DNA of 64,000 nucleotides from NCBI GenBank assembly GCA_013400115.1, contig VXBP01004466.1:1-64000 (forward strand), written 5' to 3'. The notes below the pieces were generated by a model. The model was not told the origin of the DNA and ran no database searches. It saw only the letters and a program-made list of their open reading frames with translations. Below are positions 24,201 to 34,881 of the stretch, one piece after another. The translations under genes and the position numbers were made by a program. Position 1 is the first letter of the stretch; the number at the start of each line of letters is the position of its first letter. The stretch comes from Rhinopomastus cyanomelas. Lineage: Eukaryota; Chordata; Aves; Bucerotiformes; Rhinopomastidae.

Positions 24201-26869
24201 AGTATCACATCCCACATGACCCCTCCAAGCCAAACAGCTAAGGGGGGCGTGCAGTGTACCCTCTGTGCCAAATACTGCAGTCACACAGAGATCCAGCATC
24301 TGTAGAGTATGAAGATTAAAAAGACTTGCTAGACCTCTCTCCCAGATGTAGCACATAAAGCCCATTAAGGACTGGCACTGGCCACAGAATTTATCTTTCT
24401 CCTGTGCAAATGCTGCCTGTAATCAGATGCCCAGAGTCCTAACTACATCAAGAGTTTTCTTCCCATCTGGGAAAGAATTAAAAAAAAATAAATCGCCCCT
24501 CCCAGTTGATGAGACACGCAAACATGGCTTATTTATGTTCCAGTGGTCCTCAGCCTAAGGAGCATCTTTATTAAAGTTTCACAAGGTATTTGGCTCTCCT
24601 AAGCCAGCATCATCTCCTCTCCCAGGCAGGAGCTAACACAAAGAGCTCTGAAAGCTCACAGTTAGCCTGAGCACTTAGTCCCTCATCCTGTAATGAGACA
24701 CAGACAAACAATGAGAAGCCTAAGGATGGGACATGTGCCAGGAAGCCACGCTCAGAGCCTGAATCGAATGTGAAACTTCCAAAGTTGCTTTAAATGAAGA
24801 GGTGGAACACCTTTCAGATGTCTGGTTTATGTAACCCTGCTCCTCCTCGGGCTTGAGATTTTAAGAAAGGATATGCCAGGACTCACCGAGTTGCCTCCAG
24901 TGTGGACTTTAACTTCACACCTACAGACAAAGAGTAACAGTGTCTCAAGGGTCCCTACCTATTCCAAACGTCTTGTGTTGTTTTAAAGTTCTTCTACCAC
25001 TTAGACCAAAGGTCACAAAAGAACTTTAAAAGGTACACAACATTCGCAGACAGACTCAGCCCTCTAAGACTGCTCCAACCCTATTAAAGGGCACAACTGA
25101 CCTTCCCAGCAAAGATGTGACAAAGAGTGGGAAAGGCAGCACTCACACTTGCAACCTGTAAAAACAAGGGACGTATTAAAAACGTGTTGAAACAGCCCCT
25201 GAGCTCCTAAGAGAAAGCCAAAACCACCACAGAAAGCGTGAAAACACTGCTATTCTGGGGATGCTTTTTGCTATGGGCAGATCCATGCTACTAATGATTG
25301 CAGATTTTGCACCACCTTCCAACAAAAGTTCACTCAGAGCAGTCACTACTCCCATTTTACAAACAGTAGAGCTACGTGCCCTCAAGTCTCAGCATAAGCA
25401 GAAGCTGCGTATTGCTCCACTGTGTACATAACACCACCAGAGTATCCAACCTTCTTGCTGACATTGGAGCCAAGGCCAAAGGCTCACAGCATCTCTGTTA
25501 AGAGTTTACTTTGTGAAGAATAACCAGGAGGTCGCTCTCTGGATCTCCTGCTGTCACCCACCCTCAGAGCATCACTGGAACCCTGTGGAGGGTTACAACA
25601 GCATGTCACACAGCCAGCTGTGTGTACCCTGGCCCGGGGCAGCCTGTTCCATGTCTCCTCTCATCACATCTTGGAAAAAATTGAGTTTTTTTAAGACAAA
25701 GAGGAAAGCATCAAGACTGCCTGTTTGCTCTCTCAGTCCTGAGAACTTGGAGCTCATCCCCAGGGGACTTCTGTTATATTCTGCATTGACACAACAGAAC
25801 AAGCCTTGTAAAACCTTGTCCCATTTGTTGCAGCATAACTTACTTTTTCATCTACAGAGACTTTATTTCCAGAGTTGTACTGATGAAGAGAGAGTGAAAC
25901 AGAACTCACCCAATACAGAAAAAAATACATGAATCAAAGACCTGAAGAAGGCCATCACTTTTATCCAACCAATACACATCCCATCAACACCAGCAATTTC
26001 AGCCAAACGTCCAGTTAGCTTTGTGCAGATCAGCTGTGCTAAGGATTGAACTCGCTGTTTGTTAAACCTGCTAGATGAAGAGCAAGATGTTCTGCAGTTT
26101 AAGGTGCAGCACACCTGTATTTAATAACATTTCCCTCTTAAGCTGTCAAGGTCAAACGCTATCTAAACCAATGGGCTATAACCAAGCCTCGGCACACTTT
26201 TATCCCTAAAATTCTCTCGTGCATCATATAACACCGAAAGGTAGGTTTGTTAATCCACTTTGATTAATGCAACTGCTGATGCTGCCCCTAGTTTCACACC
26301 AGCATCACTCCCTGTGCCTCAAGGCTGTTGAACACAAGCACAAGCTCACCAGCCCATCCCCACAAAGAAAAAAAAGTGGAGAAAGTTTTGAGCATCAACC
26401 ACGAGTTAAAATACTGAGGTTAGGCTCAGCCAAGTTTCACCTTCTCCCTCCCCAAAAGTAACAGCCTTTGCTGCAACACGGCCTTTCCAGCACTAAAATG
26501 TACGTCAGAGACAAGAGGCAGAGAGCAGCCAGTCCATTTTCACTGCAGTGTCAAGCTGATTACTGGGAGGAACAAGCTGGCGCCGAGGAGACGGGCAGAG
26601 CTGCTCAACACTCTCAGTGCAGAACCCCGAGAGCAAGGGTGTTCGCTGCACACATGTCTGGCTGGGGAAGGCGGGAGGACGCCCCAAGCTTCTCTAGCCA
26701 TTCTGTACAAAGCTTGGCTGCTCGGAGGAGTGGCTGCTCGGAGGAGCAATGAGGAGAGAAAGAAACTTGAAAGAGAGGGAACTTACTCCGTGATCCTCTT
26801 CGCCAGCTCGGTGCAGGCTGCCGTGGAGTTGGCCGAGAAGACCCGGTAGCCACTTCTGGCTGCGTTCAT
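3072..26869 (-). CDS. PRPSAP1: PRPSAP1, phosphoribosyl pyrophosphate synthetase-associated protein 1 (PAP39); ten coding exons
   Basis: PRPSAP1 is a non-catalytic regulatory subunit that binds PRPS1/PRPS2 in the cytosolic PRPP synthetase complex, which supplies PRPP for nucleotide synthesis. Ten coding exons splice in phase: 83, 53, 67, 173, 116, 56, 146, 71, 147 and 159 bp, 1071 bp in total, giving 356 residues plus stop. The protein starts MNAARSGYRVFSANST, has the PRPP-synthetase fold throughout, and carries the insertion around residues 205-240 (DMDDGRHSPPMVKN) that separates PAPs from catalytic PRPS. The PRPP-binding motif VDDIIDD is near residue 254, and the end is YLFRNITVDD. Residues at the N-terminus, insertion and C-terminus match PRPSAP1 rather than its paralogue PRPSAP2. 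All introns are GT-AG. The gene is divergent from SPHK1. Confidence 0.97.
3740..4575 (-). repeat. CR1 LINE fragment (3' part of ORF2)
   Basis: This is an avian CR1 non-LTR retrotransposon fragment in a PRPSAP1 intron. The minus strand encodes a degraded ORF2 C-terminus (for example ERDLGVFVDNNLKMSQ, SREVLLPLCSALVRPHLEYS). The plus strand shows the familiar reverse-complement text around GTTGGAAGGGGCCTTCAAAG near 3750. Confidence 0.93.
4726..4872 (-). CDS. PRPSAP1: PRPSAP1 exon 10
   Basis: 49 codons, phase 0 at both ends, acceptor ctcag|GAT, donor GAG|GTGCGT. Contains the acidic PRPP-binding loop (DDIIDD) and MATHGLLS. Confidence 0.97.
5511..5581 (-). CDS. PRPSAP1: PRPSAP1 exon 9
   Basis: 71 bp. 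Completes the Leu codon from exon 8 and encodes MMAKEKPPITVVGDVGGRI and the start of the PRPP loop. Acceptor tttag|TG, donor GTG|GTATGA. Confidence 0.96.
5582..11397 (-). other. PRPSAP1 intron between exons 8 and 9
   Basis: About 5.8 kb of unique-looking intron. No exon, RNA gene or recognisable repeat was seen. Confidence 0.6.
11398..11543 (-). CDS. PRPSAP1: PRPSAP1 exon 8
   Basis: 146 bp. Encodes AQSYAERLRLGLAVIHGE and most of the PAP-specific insertion. Acceptor ctgcag|G, donor CCAT|GTAAGA. Confidence 0.97.
11544..13069 (-). other. PRPSAP1 introns around exon 7
   Basis: Two short introns flank exon 7 (12032-12087). The one at 11544-12031 has a single undetermined base (N) at 11628, after an A run. 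It is not in coding sequence. Confidence 0.6.
12032..12087 (-). CDS. PRPSAP1: PRPSAP1 exon 7
   Basis: 56 bp encoding IPDYRNAVIVAKSPDAAK plus two bases of the next Arg codon. Acceptor ttcag|ATT, donor AAAAG|GTAAAT. Confidence 0.97.
13070..13185 (-). CDS. PRPSAP1: PRPSAP1 exon 6
   Basis: 116 bp encoding LTHIITMDLHQKEIQGFF through LLQYIQEE. The MDLHQKEIQGFF segment is the divalent-cation/nucleotide region of the PRPP synthetase fold. Acceptor cttag|GT, donor GAA|GTGAGG. Confidence 0.97.
13594..13766 (-). CDS. PRPSAP1: PRPSAP1 exon 5
   Basis: 173 bp, 57 whole codons from DVNTAVMELL to LASMLAKA. Contains the conserved IPYFPYSKQSKMRKRG block. Acceptor cccag|AGAT, donor GCAG|GTGAGT. Confidence 0.97.
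13767..17835 (-). other. PRPSAP1 intron between exons 4 and 5
   Basis: About 4.1 kb with a short A13 tract near 14368. No repeat or second gene was recognised. Confidence 0.6.
17836..17902 (-). CDS. PRPSAP1: PRPSAP1 exon 4
   Basis: 67 bp encoding TRVEIKESVRGQDIFIIQTIP and a split Arg codon. Acceptor ttcag|AAACA, donor CCCCAG|GTAAGG. Confidence 0.97.
19105..19157 (-). CDS. PRPSAP1: PRPSAP1 exon 3
   Basis: 53 bp encoding RLGAELGKSVVYQETNG with split Glu codons at both ends. Acceptor ctgcag|GCG, donor GGAG|GTAAGA. Confidence 0.96.
19158..26786 (-). other. PRPSAP1 intron between exons 2 and 3
   Basis: About 7.6 kb. It holds one CR1 3' end (19955-20155), a 269-codon open frame on the opposite strand (20605-21414) and a 16-bp tandem duplication (26715-26746). 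Nothing else was recognised. Confidence 0.6.
19955..20155 (+). repeat. CR1 LINE 3' end
   Basis: Forward-oriented CR1 3' terminus in the long PRPSAP1 intron. It has the CR1 signature running from GGTTGGACATTATGATCTTG to TTTTCCAACCTAAACAAG, then a decayed ATTCTATG-type tail. Confidence 0.85.
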
Positions 26870-26890
26870 CGCCAAAGAGTCATGCAATCC
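26787..26890 (-). CDS. PRPSAP1: PRPSAP1 exon 2, with start codon at 26869
   Basis: The coding part is 26787-26869. The start ATG has G at -3 and gives the MNAARSG N-terminus expected for the family. The 21 bases upstream (acceptor ccacag|GG at 26891) are 5' UTR if exon 1 is used, and they contain a second ATG at 26883. The frame is open further upstream to 26977, so an unspliced or alternative first exon could add about 27 residues starting at an ATG at 26950. Confidence 0.93.
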
Positions 26891-27479
26891 CTGTGGAGCT
26901 CGAAAGTGAGAAAAAACTGATTTATAAGGCACCAAGAGCTTCCGTGGCATCCTTTTCTTCCTCTCCGCCACGATCACCGCCCCTCAAGGGGTGGGGAGGG
27001 GGAGGAGGAGGGGAACCCTTCCGCTACCTCTAGTCTTGCTGGTCCTCTCCCGCGGTCAAGTATAAAAGGGAGGGCTGGAAACTGTGACAATTGCAATAAA
27101 ACGGAGGGGTCATAGGAGCGCGGGGTGGGCAGCACTGGCCTGCGGAGCAAACCCCCCAGGAGCCAGAGCTGAGGTAATCCCAACTCACCCTCCGTTCCCT
27201 CAGAGGCACCTCCTGCAATAGGAGAGACTCATAAAATGAGGGGAGCAGGAAGGCAGAAGAGCGGTCCCTTGGCTGAGGAAGGTGGGGGTGAGCCGAGGGG
27301 GCGCCAGAAGGGTATGGAGGAGCTGTAGGGGTCCCAGTGGTGGACTAGGGATCCTATAAAGCCAAGGGAGAGGTGTCCCTTCCTGCTCCTCTCACCCAAC
27401 TTAACGAGATCCGCCACCCGGCCTCTGTGGCCCTGCTCCCAGTCGCCATCTTCCGCAGGGGGAGGAGGGAGAGAGGGAA

Positions 27480-27860
27480 GGAGCGGCCCCCCCGCCATCT
27501 TGGTTGAGGGCAATGTGGCCGCGCACTCCCCTCACAGCGACAGAGCCCCTCCCCGAGCACCGCCGGTACCTGAGCAAAAGGGGTGAGAACAGCTACCCCT
27601 GGCCCCGGGCTCGTTGCTCACCTAGTTTGCCGGGTGCGCCCGGCAGTGCGGGCGCCTCTCCCTGCTCCTGGGCGCTGTGAAGGGCACGGCCGCACTGCGG
27701 CGGCTTCAGTGCCCGCGGCCAACATGGCGGCCGCTGTCCTCACTGCCCGCAACTAGCATGGCGGCCGCTCCGGCGGAAGTGGGAGGGCGGTGCTCAGCGG
27801 GACGGCTGGGGTCCTTGTGCCCGCAGGACCCTCTGTCCCGGCCCCACCCTAGCCGAGCTG
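27480..27860 (-). promoter_or_regulatory. PRPSAP1: CpG-rich PRPSAP1 promoter
   Basis: CpG-dense segment with an ETS core (plus-strand CGGAAGT at 27774-27780), NotI-type GCGGCCGC repeats and YY1-like CCGCCATGTTG on the minus strand. No TATA box. This is the type of promoter expected for a housekeeping gene. Confidence 0.7.
27622..27775 (-). other. PRPSAP1: PRPSAP1 non-coding exon 1 (inferred)
   Basis: On the minus strand the GC-rich leader ends in a strong donor, CTAG|GTGAGC (27622/27621). It carries two upstream ATGs in a GCCGCCATG context at 27759 and 27725. The second matches the YY1 consensus, which is often found just downstream of start sites of CpG promoters. The 5' boundary is a guess from the ETS and YY1 motifs. 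Confidence 0.65.
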
Positions 27861-28311
27861 GCTTGTGCTTTATGTCACAGGGAAGACAAACAGTGGGGAT
27901 TTCACCACTGGGATCACCCTGAACCACTCTGCTTGCCAGGAGGGACGGTTCTCCCCATCTGTATCCCCCAACATCCATCTCTCCATACAGGGTCTTCATC
28001 CCTTGTCTTGTTTTCACCTGGAGGGAGGTCACAGCAGGGTTGGTTCAGGACATGGGGTCATACAGCTCTATTGCTCCGTGGCATTTCCCCGTGGAGCAAA
28101 TGGCTCCTTGGTGCCAGGGTCTGAGAGTGATGGAGCCTCTGGTGACAACCCTGTCAGAACCGTTCTGTGTTCAGCTGGGAGCTGCAGCATTGCCAGCAGT
28201 TCCATTCCACTGGACACTCCAGTAATGACTGTCTCTCTCCAGCCTTCTTGCAGATAAGACACCACCCATCGCTGTCCCATCCACATACTGCTGCTGCACT
28301 GTTGCAAAATC

Positions 28312-28625
28312 AGAATCAAAATGGTTTGGGTTGGAAGGCACCATATACCACTGAGTTCCAACCTCCTAACATGGGCAGGGACACCTGTCACCAGACCAGG
28401 TCACCCAGAGTCCCATCCAACCTCACCTTCAACACCTCCAGGGATGAAGCAGCCACAACCTCCGTGGGCAGCCTGTTGCAGTGCCTCAGCACAGTCATAG
28501 TAAAGAGCTTCCTCTTTACATCTGAACTAAATCCACCTACTTTCAGTTTAAAGCCATCACCCTTCATCCTGTCACTATATTAGCCCCTGTAAAGTGTCCC
28601 CCCCAGCTTTTCGGTAGGATTAGAA
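28312..28625 (-). repeat. CR1 LINE 3' fragment
   Basis: The plus strand shows reverse-complement CR1: ATGGTTTGGGTTGGAAGGC, then CAGGGACACCTGTCACCAGA and later TAAAGCCATCACCCTTCATC. Confidence 0.92.
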
Positions 28626-31600
28626 GCTTTGTCTCCCTTCACTATGGCATGTGTCTGTCCCTGTGGTGTGGTTCCATCCTCACATGTCCCTCCACAGTCA
28701 CTGAAGACCACCCCACACTTACATATCCAGTGTACCAGGAGAGTCCTTCTCTCACCTCACCAGCCAGCCAGCATTGCTCCTGCAGTAGGATCATGTCATA
28801 GGGCACAGCACCAACCCCCCAGCACAGCCATAGCCCTAACTGGACCAGTCAAGCACAGTGAATTGGGCAATGGGGCCAAGGGACCCAGGCACAGCCATCA
28901 CCTCTTCACTCGCTGCAGGGGCAAATCCAGAGCAGCAGCAGGCACCTCTTCCATATGCACCCAGTTTGCAGCCACCAAAGCTGCATACAGTCCCTGCTGG
29001 GTTGCTGGTGCCTCTCCAAGACAGTGTCCCCTGCAGGTCCTTCATCTGTGCCTCGTCACAGCAGGGGCTGTTCTAGCTTGACTCCCACATCTCTGCTGTT
29101 CCCCAATGGCAGTGTCAGCGAGGCAGGAGCTAACAGCATCAGCTGCCTGGATCCACTCTGAGGTGCCAGCGCAGCCGGGCGTGCAACACTGTGGGGCCTC
29201 CAGGCTGCCAATAACCCTGCAGCATCCATCTGCCATGTGGCTCAGATCCCCCTTCATGGGCACTCCTGACCCCAGGCCAGGCTCTCCCTCAGCCACAGAC
29301 ACCAGTGAGTGTTTAACAGGTGCTGCTGCCCTATAAAGCACCATGACAGCAGCTGTGGCACCCACACTACAGGCTGCTCACTTGTCACAAGTTGCTGCCC
29401 TTGTCCTTCAAAGGCAAGGAGCTGGGGGAAAAAAGTTGGGGCCAAGGGGGAGGTTGCTTCTCCAGATCCCTCCTGCACCTACCAGAGAAATGGCAACTCC
29501 CAAGGGAGCAGGGACAGCCCAAGGAATGGAGACAGCAGAGGCACCCTTGGACAGGCAGCAGCAAGGAGAGATCCTGTAGCAAGGGTGAACATGTCCTGAA
29601 GGTGGAGACCCAGCACCTTTACAGGATACTCAGCCCCTGGGGAAGGGAGTTGCTGCTCTCTTCTCTTTAAAATCCCTTCCCTCCTGAGCCATGCAGTTCA
29701 GGTGTGCTGGAGAAAGAAGGGCTATTTACTCCTTCCCACCCAGCTGGCTCCCCAACACACCACCTCAGGGGTCCTCTCTGAGAGTTTTCAGCCTCTGCTT
29801 TGCCCTCCAGGACTTCCTGCCTGGTTTGTCACCTACTCTCTGCAGAGGCCAAGATGCAGCTAGTTTGTGTGTTCTGCTGCAGTCAGCCATGGCACAGCAG
29901 ACCCCAGATGGCACCTCTGTGGTCACCTCAGAGGAGCTTGACAACAAATCTTGCACCAAACCCATCCTGCTCTCCTCTTTCTGATATTTCCTGCCAGTAC
30001 CTCCAGCTTCATTCCTGTGGGGAGAGGTCCCTGCAGGACCTTGCAGTGACAGCCCGGCATAGCTGGCAGAGCTGTAAGGCTGGCACCAGCCCCCTGAAGA
30101 ACCCAGACAGGGCAGCGGGCAAAGATCTGGGTGTTATCGCTGCAACCAGCAACCTTTTTCCTGGAAGAGGGAGAGACTATGTTCTGGAGTTTGACGGTCA
30201 CCCCTGGTTTTACACCCAGGCAAAGGGAGAAGGAAGAAGCAATTCTGTGTTTACTTGGGCAGTAGTTAGTACTCCGGCTCCTGGCAGGAAGAAAGGCAGC
30301 AGAAACCTCCCCAACAGTGGATGGAGACTGAGGCCGGGCAGTTCTTTATTATTTCGTTATCATCTGGGCAGGATTAGGAGGGCAGATCAGGGAATGGCAC
30401 CAACTTTGAGCAGGTTTAGCTCCTTTGAAAGGGCTTATCCGAGCTCAGTCACACTCGCTGGCGGCGATGCAGTTATGTGCTGAGAAGAAGGCTTGGAGCT
30501 CCATTGAGAGACAGGACAGGCAGGTGGTCACACATTTTTAATAGCAAAAACTGGTAAAAACCCAGCAGGGAAAAATCTGGGAGATTTCTTTACCAGGAAT
30601 TGGCTGTATATGTTGCATTTCCACAACCAGAGAGGGCAGCCTTTCAGCTCTGTCCAGTCCTGTGCGGCTCCCCCGGGGAGAACCAAGGACCTGGGTGCTG
30701 CCCTGTGAGTTTCGGGGTGCTCTGGGGAGGTTTCGTTTGCTGGAGTGGGACAGCCAGTGCAGCAGCTTCCTGCAGAGCTGGACGAGGTTCTGCCCTCTCT
30801 CATTTACCAGATTTCTCCCTGGAGCTCGGGTGGGGTGGACACAACATGCCAATTCCAGACCAGCGAGGAAAGAGAAGCCATGGGAACCACAGCAGCAAAT
30901 CTTCTTTCCTAGGCCAGAGGAAGGGGGCTGTGGTGGGAGGCAGTGACCCCATAAGCAATCCTTTGGCAGGGGCGCTGCCCACAGGCGCCAAGCATCGTGG
31001 TGGGGATAGTCCTACGATCCAGCCAGGGAGTCCACAGGCAGGTGGTTCTCGTTGTAGCCTCTGAGTCACCTCGCAAAACTGCCTGGACTCACATTGGGAC
31101 AGGAAACCACTACTGCAAAGTGGTGAAAACCTTGCAACTAAACTGAAATTTGGCTTCCCCCAGCAAAGGGGGAGATCAAAGGCAGCACTTTGGCCTCAGT
31201 CCCTCTGACGCCAGGGGGGTACTTCTTGGCTGAGTGAGCCCTGTGTGTGGGTACTCCAGACTCAGCAGTTTCTTGTGGGATGTTTGGGAGTGTTTCCCTG
31301 GAGGAGGTCTGACCTCAGAAATATTTTTGAGTAGATCATCAGCTGGGAGGAATGAGCTCAGCTTCCTGGTGGGTTGTGCCTGCAGCTGCTGAGAGCTTGG
31401 TGGAGAGTCAGGGCTGGGGAGCTGCAGGTTGCAGAGCTAGGCTATAATTTAGGAGCTGCCATAATCCCAAATTCCTCAGAGGCTGAGAAACGTCCTGGCT
31501 CCAGCCCTGGGCCCTGTGGATGGGAAGCTGGGACTGTGAGGCACAGAGGCAGTCTGAGGGTGCAGCCACAGCAAATCAGCAGCAAATCCAAACCCCACAT

Positions 31601-32373
31601 CCCAGTTGTGATCCCAGTCACTCTCCTACACAAGACACCTCTGTTATTTGTCTTCTCCTTCTCTATGTTGGTCCCCTACATCAGCACCAGCATCTCCCAA
31701 AGGAGCTGCAGGGTGATCGTTCCCATGGCTGGGGGCCCAGAGGGACTGAGTTGCAGTCCCTAGGCTGGCTCTGTCCCTAAATGGCTCCATCCCTGCACCG
31801 GCCACTCCCGCGGGCACTGGTTGGAAAGTTCCCACTGCTGCAGTCAATGCCTGTCCCCCTGCCAAACCCTGCAGCCCTGCCAGCCCCGCTGCAGCGAGGA
31901 GCTAGGCTATTTCTGGCTCCACCTTGAGACATGTACCTTCAGCAGTGAGAATGATGCTAAAAGAGATGGGTCTGTGATGAGCGTTTCCCCTTCCTAGTCC
32001 CATCCCCGTGCACAAGGCACAGCAGGCAGGGATCTGGAGTAGCTGCTCGCCTCAGAGAGAATGCTGCACTTCATCCTGCAGCAGAGCCATGTCCTCCACA
32101 CAGCTCCACTGAGCTGCAGCTCTGCAGGCAAATCTGGGCCAGGCCTGACACACAGAGCCCCAGGTCTCCTCGGATGCCTCATCTGGGGTGGAGTGTGAAG
32201 GGTTACTGTGGGGTCAGGGAGCCCCCAGCCTTTCTGCTTTCTTCCCCCAGGACTCAGCTGGGGGATTCAGCTTCTCTAGCAGCAGAAGGCAGGAGGATGC
32301 TGAGGGGGTGTTTAATTGTCATGTTTAACTCTCGCACAGCTCAAGGCAAACCTCATCTGCTGCTTGTGCCTCA

Positions 32374-32442
32374 GTTTCCCCAAACAGAACATCCACAGCC
32401 CTCTCAGTGAGCCCAGAGCAAGGTGTATATCTGTACATACAA
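32374..32442 (+). repeat. Copy A of a 53-bp direct repeat
   Basis: Positions 32374-32426 are identical to 34882-34934. After a 3-bp indel, a further 12 bp match. It does not look like CR1. Confidence 0.9.
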
Positions 32443-32702
32443 GATAAAATATATGGGGGTTAGGATACCCAATAGACCCTCTCAGGTGTTTGCCCTTGAA
32501 GATAAAATGGTGGTCTCTATGGTCACAGCTGGAGGTGGGGGGGATTCACCACTGCCAGCCCCCTCCAGCTGTGTACCACCTTCCCAAACACATGGGTGGG
32601 AATGGAGCCAACCAGCACAAACCCAGCTGGCAGATGCCTGCCCACAGCATGTGATCCCTGGCTGCTGGTCAGGTCAGGAGAGCTCATAAAGGCTTGTGAT
32701 TA

Positions 32703-32780
32703 AGATAGACTCAAACAACTGTTTATCAGCACCAAGTGGTGACGGAAGTGATTCCACTTCCGCATTAAACATCACATCTG
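32703..32780. promoter_or_regulatory. Candidate enhancer with paired ETS sites, GATA and E-box motifs
   Basis: CGGAAGTG (32743-32750) and CACTTCCG (32755-32762) form a perfect inverted repeat with a 4-bp spacer, giving two ETS sites. Nearby are AGATAG (32703), CAACTG (32716), TTATCA (32723) and CATCTG (32775). Motif density is the only evidence. Confidence 0.4.
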
Positions 32781-33021
32781 GGGGCAAATAAATGATGACT
32801 GTGTGAGACTGGGTTTAATCAGTCTATGGATGTACAGAGCAAAGGAACCTGTGTGGGGTTGCTGTGGGCACTGGGCTTTTTGTGGTATGGAGTGGGCACC
32901 TGCCAAGCATTGGGACAGGCTCACATGAAGTCCTCATAGACCAACATCAACGTGTAAAAGCTCTTCCTGCCTGTGATATGCTGTCACAGAGGGTGAGATT
33001 GTGCTGGTCCCATTCTCCACT

Positions 33022-33310
33022 TGAGAATCACAGAATCATAAAGGTTGTAAAAGACCTTCACGATCACCAAGCCCAACCATCTTCCCTACAACCTCCAATC
33101 ACTAAACCAGCTCCTGAAGCATCTTGTTTGCCTGTTTGTTGAATGCCTCCAAGTATGGTGCCTCTACCTCCTCCCTGGGCAGTTTGTTCCAAGGCCTCCC
33201 CACTCTTTCTGCAAAGAAAATTTTCCTAATAACCAATCTGAACCTCTCCTGAAGCAACGTGACCCCATTTCTTCTTGTTCTATTGTTAAATAATAACCTG
33301 GCTGCAGCCT
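33022..33310 (-). repeat. CR1 LINE 3' fragment
   Basis: Reverse-complement CR1 starting at GAATCACAGAATCATAAAGG and continuing through AAAGACCTTCACGATCACCA to the CTGAAGCAACGTGACCCCAT region. Confidence 0.9.
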
Positions 33311-34881
33311 CCTCATCTCCCTACCCTGGACATCCCCCATGTGCATCCCAGCCTGAGCACCACAGCTTTGCTGGCTTTGACAACTCACGATGGAGCCACC
33401 TTCAGCCCCTTTCCCCAGCCCCCAGCTCAGCCTTGGCCAGCAGAACCCAGCCAGGCATCTGACAGGGTGAGGGGGATCCCCATGGCATGGGGCCATGGAC
33501 GGATGTAGTGCAGAGAGGACAGAACCCAAAGCAGCCCCATCGTCCTGTGGCACCTGCCAGGAGCAGCGTGACAGCTGCTTTCACATCCTCCCACTGCATC
33601 TCATGCCTTCCTGAGCGGAAATTGGCCTCTGGTTAGTCACTGAGAAGGGTGAGGGGCAGGTCAGGACACAGCCAGTGCTCCCCAGCATACGGCTATTTCC
33701 TCCCATGACACCCTGCCAGGGAACTCAGGGCTGTTTACCAACACAGGACCTCGCCACAGCAGAGGCTGCAGAAGTGGCGGTGCCCAAAGCTCATCCAGAA
33801 TCAGCAGTAGGTGCTGAGGTTCCCCAGCCAAATGGTGGGAAGGGGGTCCTGCCACAGCTGCCCTTTTAGCAGCTCTGAACCCACAGCACCCAGGAAGATC
33901 CTTTTGGACTCAGCTTTCAGTTTGGGTCACTTTAGGCAAGAAAGAATTAACCTTGTTATCCAGCTGGCCATTCCGTGCTCTCCCTGTGATTTTTGGCCAG
34001 TTTCAGTGGGTTTAAGCAGGCACAGAGGGCTGAGGACTCAGCACTAATTAAATTGCTTTAAGTGTGAAGAGGACAGATGCCTCCCTGAGGTGCAAACTCA
34101 AGGTTAAGGGGGCTCAGGCTGCTGCCTTGCAGCACTCACGTGTGTGAAACCCACACAAGTACTGCCATGAAGAGTGGTTTGAGGGGCGAGGAAGGGACAA
34201 GGAAGGTCCATGAGAGCTGGAGGGAAGGACCGGGGAACCTCTGCACCTGCCTTACTGTTCACCTGGTCTCACTGTCTGCTCAGCTCTGCACTGGGTAGAG
34301 CCAAAGGCCAGCCGGAGCTTGTGGAGCAGAGCCACAGCCATCAGGAAAATCACTGCTGGGCTGGCCAAGATCCCTTGGAGCCCAGCAGCCCCTCGGGAGG
34401 GTGAGGTCAGACCTGTTGCCATCCAGAGCTGCTGTCAGTGACTTTTGCCAGCCGCCACAGGCACGGAGCCCAGATGGACTGGCAACCTCCAGGCAGGTCC
34501 CCTGGGCCCTGTGCCCCGAGGTGGGGTCACAGCACAGTCCTCCACTCCCTCCACGGGGGTCCGCGGCACCCTCCGACCCTCCCCGGTACCTGCTAGCAAA
34601 CCGCGGGTGACGGGCAGGACATTGTACCCTCCTAGCCGTGTCCCCCGCTAACCTGCTCAGCCCCGGCCATGCCTGGGTCTCTGCAGATGCCTGCTGTCTC
34701 CTCTCGCCGTGGCCCGGCCGGAGCGATGCCGAAATGCAGCGAGATGCGGCTCAGCCGAGCGCGGGGCCACGATGCCCAGTGGCTGGAGCCGGCACGTTGG
34801 CTTCCCGGTGGATAGCTGCCAGCTGGCGACCACCACAAGACCACCATGAGTCATGGAACCACCATACCCGACCCCCACTCT

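Noticed and set aside
3072..26869. PRPSAP2 or catalytic PRPS as the identity of the minus-strand gene
   Set aside because: The N-terminus, the PAP insertion and the C-terminus match PRPSAP1. The insertion excludes PRPS, and synteny with SPHK1 and UBE2O agrees.
29800..30483. 227-codon plus-strand ORF in the intergenic region
   Set aside because: No recognised domain, no splice context and a GC-rich setting. Considered a chance ORF.
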